Source: an uncultured Eubacteriaceae bacterium (GTDB lineage Bacteria; Bacillota; Clostridia; Lachnospirales; CAG-274). Taken from it: DNA of 64,000 bases. Every line of letters starts with the position of its first letter. Position 1 is the stretch's first letter. A model generated the notes under the pieces. It was not told the DNA's origin and did no database searches. It saw only the letters and a program-made list of their open reading frames with translations. Of this stretch, positions 1 through 8,732 are shown piece by piece. The translations under genes and the position numbers were made by a program. The stretch covers positions 1 through 64,000 of the forward strand of contig CAMVJD010000011.1 of assembly GCA_947167715.1 (NCBI GenBank), in the 5' to 3' direction.

Positions 1-157
1 CGGGACGAACGCGCCTTAAACGCATACCGAAAAGCGAGAAAACGCTTACGTTAACGCCCGATGCGATAGCCGTTATCCAAAGTCCCAACGGCACAAAGTT
101 TAAAAATACGCTAATAATTATTATAATTACAACAATAGCGATAATAAAAAATGGCAT
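1..157 (-). CDS. floA: Flotillin-like protein FloA, N-terminal part (cut by window edge)
   Basis: Only the first 52 codons are present; the gene runs off the left edge. The translation starts [12 protein letters not shown] and continues through FVPLGLWI and GMRLRRV, which matches the N-terminal membrane hairpin and the start of the SPFH region of FloA (YqfA, UPF0365). FloA proteins are membrane scaffolds that organise functional membrane microdomains. The start at 157 follows an AGGAGG-type site, and the upstream gene on the same strand is an NfeD protein, the usual operon partner of flotillins. The identification rests on this short stretch plus the neighbour. Confidence 0.85.
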   Translation of the reverse strand, partial: MPFFIIAIVVIIIIISVFLNFVPLGLWITAIASGVNVSVFSLFGMRLRRVRP

Positions 158-169
158 TTTCAATCCTCC

Positions 170-667
170 TTAATTTTCCGGCACGGCCGGATCGTTTTGA
201 TCATTGTGTTTTTTTACATAAAGATTGTTGGCATATACTTTATATGCTTCAACTTTTTCGCCTGCGGGGATAAAATCCCCGTCGCAGTAGGCTTCGGTCA
301 CAGAACCGTTAAAATCCACCTTTCCGTGGGGCTTAAGCGGTGTTTTAACAATACCCTGTGCGCCGATAAAGCTGTGCATTTCGCTGCTGCTGACCTTATC
401 CGTATCAAGTGTATCCTTTAAGATAAGTTTACCGTATACACCAAATTTTTTTGCGGCCTCAACGGCAATATAGCCTATGGCTGCCAATATAACTATGCCC
501 GATACAACTATCATAATACCGTTTTCCATTGTGGTAACGGTGATAACTGCGGCAATGGCAATGGCAAACAAACCCGTTATGCCAAAAACACCAAAGCCCG
601 GAACAAAAATTTCTATCAGCAATAAGACTATACCGAGTATTAAGAGGCCTAATGCTGCATAAGCCAT
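170..667 (-). CDS. NfeD-like membrane protein
   Basis: 165 residues. Four hydrophobic segments fill residues 1-70 (starting MAYAALGLLILGIVLLLIE, with a VPGFGVFG turn), followed by a soluble C-terminal OB-fold domain containing GAQGIVKTPLKPHGKVDFNG. This is the short NfeD form that partners flotillins. The stop lies 12 bases before the floA start, so the two form an operon. The start is supported by an AGGAGGGG site. The promoter with its 5' hairpin lies at 741-799. Function is inferred from the family: the OB domain is thought to interact with the flotillin and so affect membrane microdomains. Confidence 0.9.
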   Translation of the reverse strand: MAYAALGLLILGIVLLLIEIFVPGFGVFGITGLFAIAIAAVITVTTMENGIMIVVSGIVILAAIGYIAVEAAKKFGVYGKLILKDTLDTDKVSSSEMHSFIGAQGIVKTPLKPHGKVDFNGSVTEAYCDGDFIPAGEKVEAYKVYANNLYVKKHNDQNDPAVPEN

Positions 668-740
668 AGCATCCCCTCCTAAACGGAAATTATAAGCGGC
701 CGTCTTAAAAAAATAAAGGCGCCCAAGTGACTTTCCGTAT

Positions 741-799
741 TTTAAGCAAGTATTGCTTTAAATCTCTTACAGTATATCACATTTATTTGCGGGTGTCTA
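741..799 (-). promoter_or_regulatory. Promoter and leader hairpin of nfeD-floA
   Basis: On the minus strand TAGACA (799-794) and TATACT (776-771) are 17 bases apart, and TG stands one base before the -10 (extended -10). Just inside the expected transcript is a tight hairpin, AAGCAA/TTGCTT with a 3-base loop (758-744), extended by flanking A/T pairs. It may stabilise the 5' end; no terminator-type U tract follows it. Confidence 0.6.
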
Positions 800-830
800 T
801 AAATTTTTTGTGAACAATTTACAAACATTA

Positions 831-1580
831 TTATAAGGCGTAAGTGTAATTGATCTTTCTGTCCTGTCTTACGGGAAAATCAAGCCTTGCTTTTTTGACA
901 TTTTCGCTTGAAATATCCGCATAAACAAGACCCTGCGTGCTTTCAAGCCTTGCCGCTTCAATGCCCCGGGGGTCAAATACTGCGGTATTTCCGTTTTCCT
1001 TGCCTGCGCGGTTTATGCCTGCCACATAGCTTTGGTTTTCTATAGCCCGTGCCTTTAACAGGGTAAGCCAATGGTCGGCACGGCTGCGCGGCCAGTCGGC
1101 GGGCACAAGCATTATATCGTATTCTCCGCCGAAAACATACGCAAACCTTAGATCATAGCAAATTATCAAAGCAAATTTAATGCCGTTGTATTCAAAGCGG
1201 CATTCGCTTTCGCCGCCGTAAAAGTATTTGTCCTCGCCTGCATATGAAAACGGGTGTATTTTGGTATAAGCCGCTATGGCTTTTCCCTTGTTGTCAAGCA
1301 CCGTGTACATATTTTTCGCTTTTTCGCCCGATGGTTTAACATGGCCAAAGCCCACGGCAATATTGTATTTTGCTGCCGCTGCGGCAAAAAGCTTTTCCGT
1401 TTCGCCGTTTTTGTCCGCAGTTTTTTCAATATCCATAGAATATCCCGTAAGGGTCATTTCCTGAAAAAGTATCATATCACTGCCGTTTTTTGCCGCTGTT
1501 TTAATAAGGCTTTCGGCAGAAAGAAATGTCGCATCCCTGTCATTTTCATTTACCCAAAGTTGTGCAAATGCAATTTTCAT
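831..1580 (-). CDS. Carbon-nitrogen hydrolase, Nit2/YafV-like (probable omega-amidase)
   Basis: 249 residues from the chosen start. The nitrilase catalytic triad is visible: Glu in ILFQEMTLTGYS, Lys in YTKIHPFSYAGED, and Cys in LIICYDLRF. The CYDLRF context is typical of the Nit2/YafV omega-amidase clade, which hydrolyses alpha-ketoglutaramate or alpha-ketosuccinamate, or the Nit1 deaminated-glutathione amidase. The start at 1580 (MKIAFAQLW) is preferred over upstream in-frame ATGs because a GGAGG lies 6 bases ahead of it. It sits 17 bases downstream of a terminator-like hairpin that ends the preceding gene. The exact substrate cannot be read from the sequence. Confidence 0.85.
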   Translation of the reverse strand: MKIAFAQLWVNENDRDATFLSAESLIKTAAKNGSDMILFQEMTLTGYSMDIEKTADKNGETEKLFAAAAAKYNIAVGFGHVKPSGEKAKNMYTVLDNKGKAIAAYTKIHPFSYAGEDKYFYGGESECRFEYNGIKFALIICYDLRFAYVFGGEYDIMLVPADWPRSRADHWLTLLKARAIENQSYVAGINRAGKENGNTAVFDPRGIEAARLESTQGLVYADISSENVKKARLDFPVRQDRKINYTYAL

Positions 1581-1596
1581 ATACATCCTCCTATAC

Positions 1597-1622
1597 AAAA
1601 AGGGAGAACGAACCGTCCTCCC
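1597..1622 (-). terminator. Intrinsic terminator after the DUF2334 gene
   Basis: Read on the minus strand, GGGAGGACG and CGTTCTCCC pair (one G-U) around a 3-base loop and are followed by five T. It lies between the DUF2334 gene and the nitrilase-like gene, so it would uncouple or attenuate the second gene. Confidence 0.75.
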
Positions 1623-1630
1623 CCACAGTA

Positions 1631-2989
1631 TTATCTGTTTTGGTATTTTGCAGCATCAAATTTATCAAATGTATAGCCCATACCCATAATATGGTTGACA
1701 AGCTGCGGCAAAACTGCATCCGAAGGCATATTCCAGCTTCTGACATAGCCCTCGTTGGTGTATTTTATCTGATTAAAATCAAGTGCGGGATGGTAGAAAA
1801 TACTTAACTCCCAACCCTTTTGCTTTGATTTTGTAAGCCTGTCCAGTGCAAAGGGCGCATCAAATACCGAGTGTATGTAATCGGCAGGTGTGGGTATGTA
1901 AAAGGTCTTTTTACCGTCCGTTATTCTTGACGAGATATTATATGCCTTTGCCGTATCGGGATGTGACTGATATATCACATCGTAATATTTTTCCGCCATA
2001 GTAAGCTGCTCGGTAGTTGCGCCGTAGTGCGGGAACTCGAAAAATTCGGGCTTAAAGCCAAAGCGCTCCGCAGTCTGACGCGCAAGTATAAGCCTTTGCT
2101 GCTGTTCAAGCACCGTATAGGGGGTATTTATGCCCCATTCCCAGCCGTCTGCGCTTTTTGAATTGCCGTACTGGTGTGTATAGCCGTGAACGCCTATATG
2201 TCCGCCATGCTCGGAAAGAAAATCCATAGTGTACATAAAGCACGAGTTATACAAATTTGTATTGTCGGTAAGCTCGTTTGAAACGCCGTAGGGCGGATTG
2301 ATGTAAAACGGTATCCACGCGATATAGTACTCCTGACCTCTTAACCAAAGGTATTCGCCTATCGTCATAAGCTTTTCGCAGTTTCTGTCGCTGTACTTTC
2401 TGCCGCTGTAGTCAAGGCCGTCTGCCATTATATCCTCAAGGCGAAGATATGCGCTTTGTGCTACCTCACCCGGTCTTTGCAAAAGGTCGGCGGGCATTTT
2501 AATTTCTTTTTTATATATGGTAACAAGGTTTTCGTCTATATTAAATACGGGTGTATAGTCAAAGGCGTTAAGCAGGTCGTACATATACATATAGCCTATG
2601 CCGTCAACATAAAGCGTAGTCACACGGTTGCCCTCGGACGGAGCGATCTTAAAACGCTTTGTGACATCATCTATGGTTATTACAAATTCGCCCGTATCGG
2701 TATCCGACTGAAGTGTGCCGCCCAATGCCTCTACCGTGGAGCGCAGCGGTACGCAAAGACGGTTATTGTAAAACCAGCATTTGGTAAGCCCCTTTGTGTT
2801 GCCCATAATATCAATATTTACATTTGTTTCGTACATCTGCACAAATTTCTCGGGCGCCTGGTATGGCAGATAATCGGCAGCGTATACGGCTGCACCCGCA
2901 CCAAGGGCAAGCGTAAGCGCTGTGCCGAATGCGCAGAGAAGTTTTAACAACCCTTTTTTCATGTTATACCTCTTTCTATTATAATACAT
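1631..2989 (-). CDS. Secreted DUF2334 (polysaccharide-deacetylase-like) protein with copper-amine-oxidase-type N-terminal domain
   Basis: 452 residues. A signal peptide (KKGLLKLLCAFGTALTLA) is followed by a stalk domain of the copper amine oxidase N-terminal type (about residues 45-165; CVPLRSTVEALGG, YVDGIGYMYMYDLL). Residues 170-450 form a DUF2334 region (LRLEDIMADG, GGHIGVHGYTHQYGN, FEFPHYGA), which belongs to the polysaccharide deacetylase superfamily. Likely role: extracellular carbohydrate or cell-wall modification; the substrate is unknown. The ATG at 2989 has a GGAGG 8 bases upstream; an alternative ATG at 2962 has only a weaker GAGG site. A similar N-terminal stalk appears on the M13 peptidase at 58,926. 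Confidence 0.8.
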   Translation of the reverse strand: MYYNRKRYNMKKGLLKLLCAFGTALTLALGAGAAVYAADYLPYQAPEKFVQMYETNVNIDIMGNTKGLTKCWFYNNRLCVPLRSTVEALGGTLQSDTDTGEFVITIDDVTKRFKIAPSEGNRVTTLYVDGIGYMYMYDLLNAFDYTPVFNIDENLVTIYKKEIKMPADLLQRPGEVAQSAYLRLEDIMADGLDYSGRKYSDRNCEKLMTIGEYLWLRGQEYYIAWIPFYINPPYGVSNELTDNTNLYNSCFMYTMDFLSEHGGHIGVHGYTHQYGNSKSADGWEWGINTPYTVLEQQQRLILARQTAERFGFKPEFFEFPHYGATTEQLTMAEKYYDVIYQSHPDTAKAYNISSRITDGKKTFYIPTPADYIHSVFDAPFALDRLTKSKQKGWELSIFYHPALDFNQIKYTNEGYVRSWNMPSDAVLPQLVNHIMGMGYTFDKFDAAKYQNR

Positions 2990-3308
2990 AGCTGATACCT
3001 CCGAAAAAGTATCTTTTCTCCGAATGTCGGAAACTGTTTAATATAATAACATATTTTGGGCTTTAAAACAAGAGTAATTTCATAAATAATTAAATTGTAA
3101 TATTTGGAATTTTTCGGCATTTTTTACACATACTTAAATATCGGCAAAAAAACTTAAAGAAAAGGTTTTTAAAAACTGTACTGCATACTTGATTTTATTT
3201 TTAAATATGTTATAATTTAACTATGGAGATGAACGAAAACTTTTTGCGCTTTGTTTAAAGCGGTTTTCGGAGGTCTGCTATATCAATAATTAAGGAAGGA
3301 GTTTCGTT
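2990..3308. promoter_or_regulatory. Intergenic region with kduI promoter (3189-3216)
   Basis: AT-rich spacer between divergent genes. For kduI, TTGATT (3189-3194) and TATAAT (3211-3216) are 16 bases apart, with TG before the -10. The leader of about 85 bases holds a short hairpin, CGCTTT/AAAGCG (about 3248-3262), and a second GGAGG-like stretch upstream of the real site AAGGAAGGAG. Toward the DUF2334 gene there is a small hairpin, TCCGA/TCGGA. Nothing else is recognised. Confidence 0.6.
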
Positions 3309-4178
3309 ATGAAATTAGAAACCAGATATTCAAACCATTTTGACGATGTAAAGCATTACGACACAGAAACATTAAGAAAGCATTTTCTTGTTGAGGACAT
3401 TTTTGTACCGGGTGATATGAAGCTTGTTTACAGCCACAACGACCGTATTATCTTTGGCGGCATCACACCCACGGACAAGGCGCTTAAGCTGGAGGGCAGC
3501 AAGGAGCTTGCATCAAAGTATTTCCTTGAAAGACGCGAGCTTGGTGTTATCAATATCGGTGGTGACGGCTTTATCACCGTTGACGGCAAGGAATATGCGG
3601 TAAACAACTACTATGCAATTTACGTTGGTATGGGCGTTAAGGAAATTTCCTTCACCGCAAAGGACCCCAAAAATCCGCCCAAGTTTTATATGATATCGGG
3701 TACCGCTCACAAGAGCTATCCCACAGTACTTATCTCTTACGATGATGCAAACCACAAGCCCCTGGGCTCGCTTGAGGACTGCAACAAGAGAACTATCAAC
3801 CAGTACATCCACGACGAGGTATTTGCAAGACTTTCGCAGCGTGACGGCGTTGAATACGGCAGCTGCCAGATAGCGATGGGTCTTACAAAGCTCGATCCCG
3901 GCTCAAACTGGAACACAATGCCCGCACATACACACGAAAGACGTATGGAGGTTTATTTATACTTTGATGTGGAAAAGGACAATGTTGTATTCCACATGAT
4001 GGGCAAGCCCGACGAAACACGCCATATCGTTATGAAAAACGAGAGCGCTGTTATCTCTCCCAGCTGGTCTATCCACAGCGGCGTAGGTACAAAGGCATAT
4101 ACCTTTATTTGGGGTATGGTAGGCGAAAACAAGGATTACGACGATCAGGACTGGTTAAAGACAGACGAATTAAAGTAA
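3309..4178 (+). CDS. kduI: 5-dehydro-4-deoxy-D-glucuronate isomerase
   Basis: 289 residues, full length for KduI. It isomerises 5-keto-4-deoxyuronate, released from pectin or other polyuronides by lyases, to 3-deoxy-D-glycero-2,5-hexodiulosonate. Diagnostic segments include NHFDDVKHYDTETLRKHF at the N-terminus, MPAHTHERRMEVYLYF with the metal-binding His-x-His and Glu, and SPSWSIHSGVGT with the further His. The start follows AAGGAAGGAG. The gene stands apart from kduD and other uronate genes but is 7 kb from a pectate lyase gene. Codon choice (AAG, ACA, GGC) suggests high expression compared with flanking genes. Confidence 0.95.
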   Translation: MKLETRYSNHFDDVKHYDTETLRKHFLVEDIFVPGDMKLVYSHNDRIIFGGITPTDKALKLEGSKELASKYFLERRELGVINIGGDGFITVDGKEYAVNNYYAIYVGMGVKEISFTAKDPKNPPKFYMISGTAHKSYPTVLISYDDANHKPLGSLEDCNKRTINQYIHDEVFARLSQRDGVEYGSCQIAMGLTKLDPGSNWNTMPAHTHERRMEVYLYFDVEKDNVVFHMMGKPDETRHIVMKNESAVISPSWSIHSGVGTKAYTFIWGMVGENKDYDDQDWLKTDELK

Positions 4179-4196
4179 TTTTAAGGGGTGTTTTTT

Positions 4197-4559
4197 ATGA
4201 GGACGGAAGATCGGCTTAACGAAATAAAGGCTGTTGTGGGCGAGCTTATCGCCGCACCGTCCTGCTGTGCGGAATTAAAGAACCTTGGACAGGCTTATCT
4301 TGATTCCGTAGGCACGGATAAGGAGGCCGAGGCGGCCAAAGCCCTTATTGCCGAAGCAAGCGAGGATATCACACCCATTGATGCGCTTATTGCCTTTGCA
4401 GGAAGCGACAGGGCAAAAGAAAAATTCGGCAGCGATTTTGCCGCAACACTTGAGGCTCACGGCAAGGAGATAAAGGCCAAGGGCGCCGTATACTGCGACT
4501 GTGCAGCCTGTGCGGCAGCCGAAAAACTTGTAAATATGAAGGATAGTATCCTTTTATAA
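4197..4559 (+). CDS. Small conserved Cys-containing protein of unknown function
   Basis: 120 residues from the ATG at 4197, which has AAGGGG upstream; an in-frame GTG at 4188 would overlap that site. Visible features are APSCCAELK near the N-terminus and a C-terminal YCDCAACAAAEKL motif, giving two pairs of closely spaced cysteines that could bind a metal. Related proteins in Lachnospiraceae and Ruminococcaceae are, as I recall, sometimes labelled as heat-shock proteins without evidence. It follows kduI by 18 bases and is probably co-transcribed. No function can be assigned. Confidence 0.7.
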   Translation: MRTEDRLNEIKAVVGELIAAPSCCAELKNLGQAYLDSVGTDKEAEAAKALIAEASEDITPIDALIAFAGSDRAKEKFGSDFAATLEAHGKEIKAKGAVYCDCAACAAAEKLVNMKDSILL

Positions 4560-4568
4560 AAAACAAAA

Positions 4569-4602
4569 AGGCGGACATTTTGATTTGTCCGCCTGCTTTT
4601 TT
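4569..4602. terminator. Bidirectional terminator between convergent genes
   Basis: AGGCGGACA (4569-4577) pairs perfectly with TGTCCGCCT (4586-4594) around an 8-base loop. A T-rich run follows on the plus strand, and a matching run lies on the minus strand, so it serves both convergent transcripts. Confidence 0.85.
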
Positions 4603-5431
4603 ATCCGAAAAGCCCGAAAAGGCCCTTTTTCTTTTTGTAAAACGGCTCGTCGCCGACTATGCTTTCCGCTATTTTTTCCTCCGCGGATATCATATCTATA
4701 AACATACCCTGCGGGATATGCGGTTTTGCCGCGGCTGCTATGCCGTCAAAGGTCTTTGCTCTGTCGCCCGTAAAATCCACGGTTATCAAAAAGCTTTTCT
4801 CGCCCTTGTTTTCCATCAGCTTAAGCCACATTGCGTTTATATTTTTTTGCTTTTTGGCGTGCGTCTTCATCGCTTCCATCATTTCGGTGGGATAAACGGC
4901 GGGGTCGCCTATGACCGCCTTTGTTTCCTCGGTTATAACATGCTCGGCATGGCCCCTTTGGTTCAACTCCTTAATGCGGTTAAAGCGCAGCATATCTTCG
5001 TTTGTAAATAAAATGTTGTTACCGAACGGATCAATGACTATGCCGCTGCCCTGGTCCCTTGTCATAGTGAAATAATCATCAAACGACAGTATCATCGTAT
5101 TTACATCGCCGTCCTTGTAGTCCTCCCATTTGCGCAGCTGCTCCCAATCGGTAAATACGGGGAAATACGGCTTGTTTTCGGGACCGTTAAGCTGTACAAA
5201 GTTTATTTTTGTACCCCGATCAAAGGTGACGTTTCCGTTTTCGTCGGGCTTGATATTTTCTTGGTCTATATGTACAACGGACAAAAATCTTGCGTTAGTG
5301 ACCGTTTCCTCGACTATTTCGTTCATACACGCTATTATAGCATCCCTGTCATTTGGGTCGATAGCATCGCGCTTTTTAAAAAGCTCCGATAATTTGGGGT
5401 TTGTAAGCGATTTGTTTACATCAATTATCAT
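4601..5431 (-). CDS. SseB-family protein
   Basis: 276 residues. The N-terminal SseB domain (about residues 25-140) includes INFVQLNGPENKPYFPVFTD and GSGIVIDPFGNNILF; a C-terminal SseB domain (about 165-270) includes NINAMWLKLMEN and ITVDFTGD. SseB was named for enhanced serine sensitivity in E. coli; its biochemical role is unclear. The tail KKKKGLFGLFG is basic and hydrophobic. The start has AAAGGAG 8 bases upstream. It lies 74 bases downstream of the acyltransferase on the same strand. Confidence 0.85.
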   Translation of the reverse strand: MIIDVNKSLTNPKLSELFKKRDAIDPNDRDAIIACMNEIVEETVTNARFLSVVHIDQENIKPDENGNVTFDRGTKINFVQLNGPENKPYFPVFTDWEQLRKWEDYKDGDVNTMILSFDDYFTMTRDQGSGIVIDPFGNNILFTNEDMLRFNRIKELNQRGHAEHVITEETKAVIGDPAVYPTEMMEAMKTHAKKQKNINAMWLKLMENKGEKSFLITVDFTGDRAKTFDGIAAAAKPHIPQGMFIDMISAEEKIAESIVGDEPFYKKKKGLFGLFG

Positions 5432-5505
5432 AAATTTCTCCTTTGGGTGTTTGTATAAAAAGGCTGGGTGCCTTCGCTGTATTGTTTTATAAGTGACCTT
5501 TGATT

Positions 5506-6558
5506 TTATGCGGTTTTCGGCCTTGTTATAAAGGCATTGAGTTTTCCGAATGTCAAATCAAACAATTTTACCATTGGTATGCTTAATATTGCTGTAAAAA
5601 ACACCCCGACAAAAGAAAGTGTATCCGGAATGTTTTTTGCGGCAACTATTGTATTGCCCGTTATTTTTGAAAGGATATAAACATATAGGTAAAGGTAAAG
5701 TGAATGTGTTGTGAATATTTGCAGAGTATTTTTGCCGTACCATACAAGAATTTTTTTAACTGCGCTTATTTTTTGTAAAAGCACAGAGGCCGAGATCACC
5801 ATAAATATACCCGCAAAGCCGCCCAAAATATATAATGCGCTGTTGCCTGTTCGGGGCATGGCAATATTTACGCTGCCGTTAAATGACCGTACCGCAGCGG
5901 TAAGGGCTGTGCATGATGCAAGGATAAGCACAGTAAGCGGCAGTTTTATATTTTCGGCCTTTGGTATCATATCATGCTTTTTGCAAAGATAGCCCGTCTC
6001 AAAAAACAGAAAGGTAAGGGCAGAGGTGCGTATTTTAAAAATATCCGCCACCTGATAAGAACCTATAACGGTTAAAACGGTTTTGCTGCTTATATAAGTG
6101 GACAAGGAATATATAACAAGTGCGGCGGCCGCCCTGTACAATGTTTTTTCAAACATATTGTTTATAACAAAAAACATGGCAAAGCACCAGACTATAGAAA
6201 TAAGAAACCACAGCTGTCCAACGTAGACTATCTCGGGCTGTGCCATAAGAATTGCGGAATATATATAAACGTATTTATTTATAAATTGTCTGCAAAACGG
6301 TATCAAAAGGCAAATTGCCGTTGCGGCAAGCAATATTTCAAAATATACCAAAAGCATTGGATATATCCTTTTTGATATACCGCCTTTTAAATATCTGTCC
6401 GACATAACATAGCCCGCAAGAAAGAAAAAAAGTGGCATATGAAATGTATATATAAAATCGTTTAAAAATTCTCCGGCCGTAAACAGATGTCCCGCAAACA
6501 CAAGAAAAATACCTATACCCTTTGCAATATCTATTATTGCTATGCGCTTGTTATTCAT
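5506..6558 (-). CDS. Acyltransferase 3 family membrane protein
   Basis: 350 residues from the ATG at 6558, chosen because GGAAGGGA lies upstream and because the family motif starts close to it (IDIAKGIGIFLVFAGH, then FHMPLFFFLAGYV). About ten transmembrane segments are apparent. Acyltransferase-3 (OafA/WecH/YrhL) enzymes transfer acetyl or other acyl groups to exported carbohydrates or cell-wall polymers; the conserved His is in FAGHLF. The start overlaps the end of the upstream helicase by 8 bases, so translation is probably coupled. The substrate is unknown. Confidence 0.85.
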   Translation of the reverse strand: MNNKRIAIIDIAKGIGIFLVFAGHLFTAGEFLNDFIYTFHMPLFFFLAGYVMSDRYLKGGISKRIYPMLLVYFEILLAATAICLLIPFCRQFINKYVYIYSAILMAQPEIVYVGQLWFLISIVWCFAMFFVINNMFEKTLYRAAAALVIYSLSTYISSKTVLTVIGSYQVADIFKIRTSALTFLFFETGYLCKKHDMIPKAENIKLPLTVLILASCTALTAAVRSFNGSVNIAMPRTGNSALYILGGFAGIFMVISASVLLQKISAVKKILVWYGKNTLQIFTTHSLYLYLYVYILSKITGNTIVAAKNIPDTLSFVGVFFTAILSIPMVKLFDLTFGKLNAFITRPKTA

Positions 6559-8593
6559 ATATCTTTCCCTTCCATTTGCTTTTGTCATCGTCTCCTGCGC
6601 ATTTATCGCAGAAAAAGCCCATATTGTGCCATTCAAGCGTTCTGCCGCAGCGTCTGCATTGCCTTGTATAGCTGCCAACATCATCTATAAGACCCTCTAT
6701 AAGGCTTTCCGTACACTTTTTGCGCTCCTTGAACAGCCATGCGGCATCAAATTCCATGTCCCATATCCTGCCGCACATAAAGTATGTATCCAGCATTTTG
6801 CTGTAGGTAAGCAGCTCGTCTATGGAATGGTCTCTTAAATACGGCTTTCTTAATACCGTATTGCCCGAAAGCCGCTGCTCTATATAATCGCACCAAAGCC
6901 GCCTTACCTTTAAATTGCGGGCATCTACGGGCATGGTGGCATAATCGAATATATCCGCCTTGTTTTCTTCAAGTCCGAGACGGTTGTATATATTTCTTAT
7001 CATGGAAATATTGGTCAGGGCTTCCTGTAAGTTTTCTTTTACATAAATATCGGGCACTTTGTAATACTCCCAGGCGTGTATAGCGTTTTTAAGGCCGATA
7101 TATTCGTCCTCAAGCACCCATTTGGGAAAGCCCACGCAAATGCCGTCTACCTTTCGGGTCCTGCCGTTCAGGTTTTTTGATATATATTTAAGCTCTCTTG
7201 AACCTATTGCATTTACATAGCCGGTGTCAAATATTCCCCTGCGGCCTGCGCGGCCCGCTATCTGTTTTATCTCGCCGGATGTCAAAAGACGGTTTTGTAT
7301 ACCGTCATATTTGTATATCTCCATAAAAACGATCCTGCGTATGGGAAGATTTACGCCCATACCTATTGCATCTGTAGTAACAAGCACGCTCGACCTTCCG
7401 CTTATAAAGTTTTCAAACTGCTGCTTTCGCGTTTCGTAGGGCAGTGCGCCGTAAAGCACGCTGACATCTATGCCCATTTTTATAAGCTGTGCGCCGATCG
7501 CGTTTACCTTTTGCTTTGAAAATACAACAAGTGCATCGCCGGGCTGAACTTCTTCAAGCCTGAACGGGGTCTCTTCTATTTGAAGCGGTGTTTTTCTGCG
7601 GTGATTTATTATTTCGTAAAAATCCCCGCAGGCATCTATAAGCTTTATAAGCACATCCAGAGCCTCGGGCGCGGTGCAAAGACATATCTCGCGCGCCTGC
7701 ATGCCCATTATCGCGCGTGTCCAGGCATATCCGCGCGAATTGTCGGCTATCATCTGACATTCGTCTATTACAACTACATCATATTCGGTATTAAGATCCG
7801 CAAGCTCTACGGTAGACGCAATATGCGATGCGTTTTCAACGACCCTTTCTTCCTCGCCGGTAACAAAGCTGCAGGGGATGCCTTCGTTGTTAAGGTTGTC
7901 GCTTATTTCCAGCGCCAATAGCCTTAACGGTGACAAATAAGCACCTTTTTCGGCTTTTTTCATCATCTGTATAGAGCTGTAGGTCTTGCCGCTGTTTGTC
8001 TTGCCGACATGTATATAAAACATACGCCTTTTGGTCATGCGCTTGCTTTCAAGGTCAAAGCGCCTGTTAAGTGCGCTGTCTATAACATCAAGCGAATAAG
8101 CGTATTCGCGCAGATTTACCACCGAATTTACATCCGTATTAAAAAAGTTTGCATATGCCCCGGGGTGCATAAAAAACTTTTTTGTGTCTATACAATCGGG
8201 ATTTTTAAGCTTTGCCTTTTCCTTGAAAAGCTTTGCTGCCTCAAAGACGGCAACGGGCTTCATCATCTCGTCAAGCTGCTTTTCCGCCTGTTCTCCTGCC
8301 GTAAGGTCGGGATAAAACTTACGCATGTTCCAGTACTTGTAAAACAGCTTTTTTGCGTTTATCTCCTTGGCAGCCGTAAACGGACGCTCAAGTGCGGCCG
8401 CATTTTCGCAAATGCTTTTTTGTACATTGGCAAAAAAAACGCGTGCGGCCTTCCTTTTTTGATGGTAGCTTTTCGGCGCCGGCAGTTCACCGCGCTTGTA
8501 ATTTATAATAAAGTTATAAATGTAGGAATACTCCTCGGGAGAATATTCAAGTTTGTTTATGTCAAATTTTTTTGCTTTTCTTTTCCTGCTCAT
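6551..8593 (-). CDS. Suv3-like superfamily 2 RNA helicase with C-terminal zinc ribbon
   Basis: 680 residues. The helicase core starts near residue 190 with HVGKTNSGKT (Walker A in the form typical of Suv3), followed by GAYLSPLRLLALEI, DECQMI (motif II), TTDAIGMGVNLP and AGRAGRRG (motif VI). Residues 1-185 are an unassigned N-terminal region. The C-terminus holds CRRCGRTLEWHNMGFFCDKC, a zinc ribbon not found in mitochondrial Suv3. Suv3 unwinds RNA for degradation in mitochondria; a role in RNA turnover or ribosome-related RNA handling here is inference. It has its own strong promoter (8631-8659) and overlaps the acyltransferase gene. Confidence 0.85.
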   Translation of the reverse strand: MSRKRKAKKFDINKLEYSPEEYSYIYNFIINYKRGELPAPKSYHQKRKAARVFFANVQKSICENAAALERPFTAAKEINAKKLFYKYWNMRKFYPDLTAGEQAEKQLDEMMKPVAVFEAAKLFKEKAKLKNPDCIDTKKFFMHPGAYANFFNTDVNSVVNLREYAYSLDVIDSALNRRFDLESKRMTKRRMFYIHVGKTNSGKTYSSIQMMKKAEKGAYLSPLRLLALEISDNLNNEGIPCSFVTGEEERVVENASHIASTVELADLNTEYDVVVIDECQMIADNSRGYAWTRAIMGMQAREICLCTAPEALDVLIKLIDACGDFYEIINHRRKTPLQIEETPFRLEEVQPGDALVVFSKQKVNAIGAQLIKMGIDVSVLYGALPYETRKQQFENFISGRSSVLVTTDAIGMGVNLPIRRIVFMEIYKYDGIQNRLLTSGEIKQIAGRAGRRGIFDTGYVNAIGSRELKYISKNLNGRTRKVDGICVGFPKWVLEDEYIGLKNAIHAWEYYKVPDIYVKENLQEALTNISMIRNIYNRLGLEENKADIFDYATMPVDARNLKVRRLWCDYIEQRLSGNTVLRKPYLRDHSIDELLTYSKMLDTYFMCGRIWDMEFDAAWLFKERKKCTESLIEGLIDDVGSYTRQCRRCGRTLEWHNMGFFCDKCAGDDDKSKWKGKIYE

Positions 8594-8630
8594 TTTTTTC
8601 GATATGGTAAAAAAACAACACTACATTATA

Positions 8631-8659
8631 ACTATATCATAATCGACGGTATATGTCAA
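8631..8659 (-). promoter_or_regulatory. Promoter of the Suv3-like helicase
   Basis: On the minus strand TTGACA (8659-8654) and TATAGT (8636-8631) are separated by 17 bases, with TG one base before the -10. The start codon is about 40 bases downstream. Confidence 0.75.
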
Positions 8660-8732
8660 TTTTCAAGCAAAGAATTTGCGCTGTTTGCCATAGATCTCAA
8701 AAACAGGTTCGATGCAGATCAAAAATGGGGTA

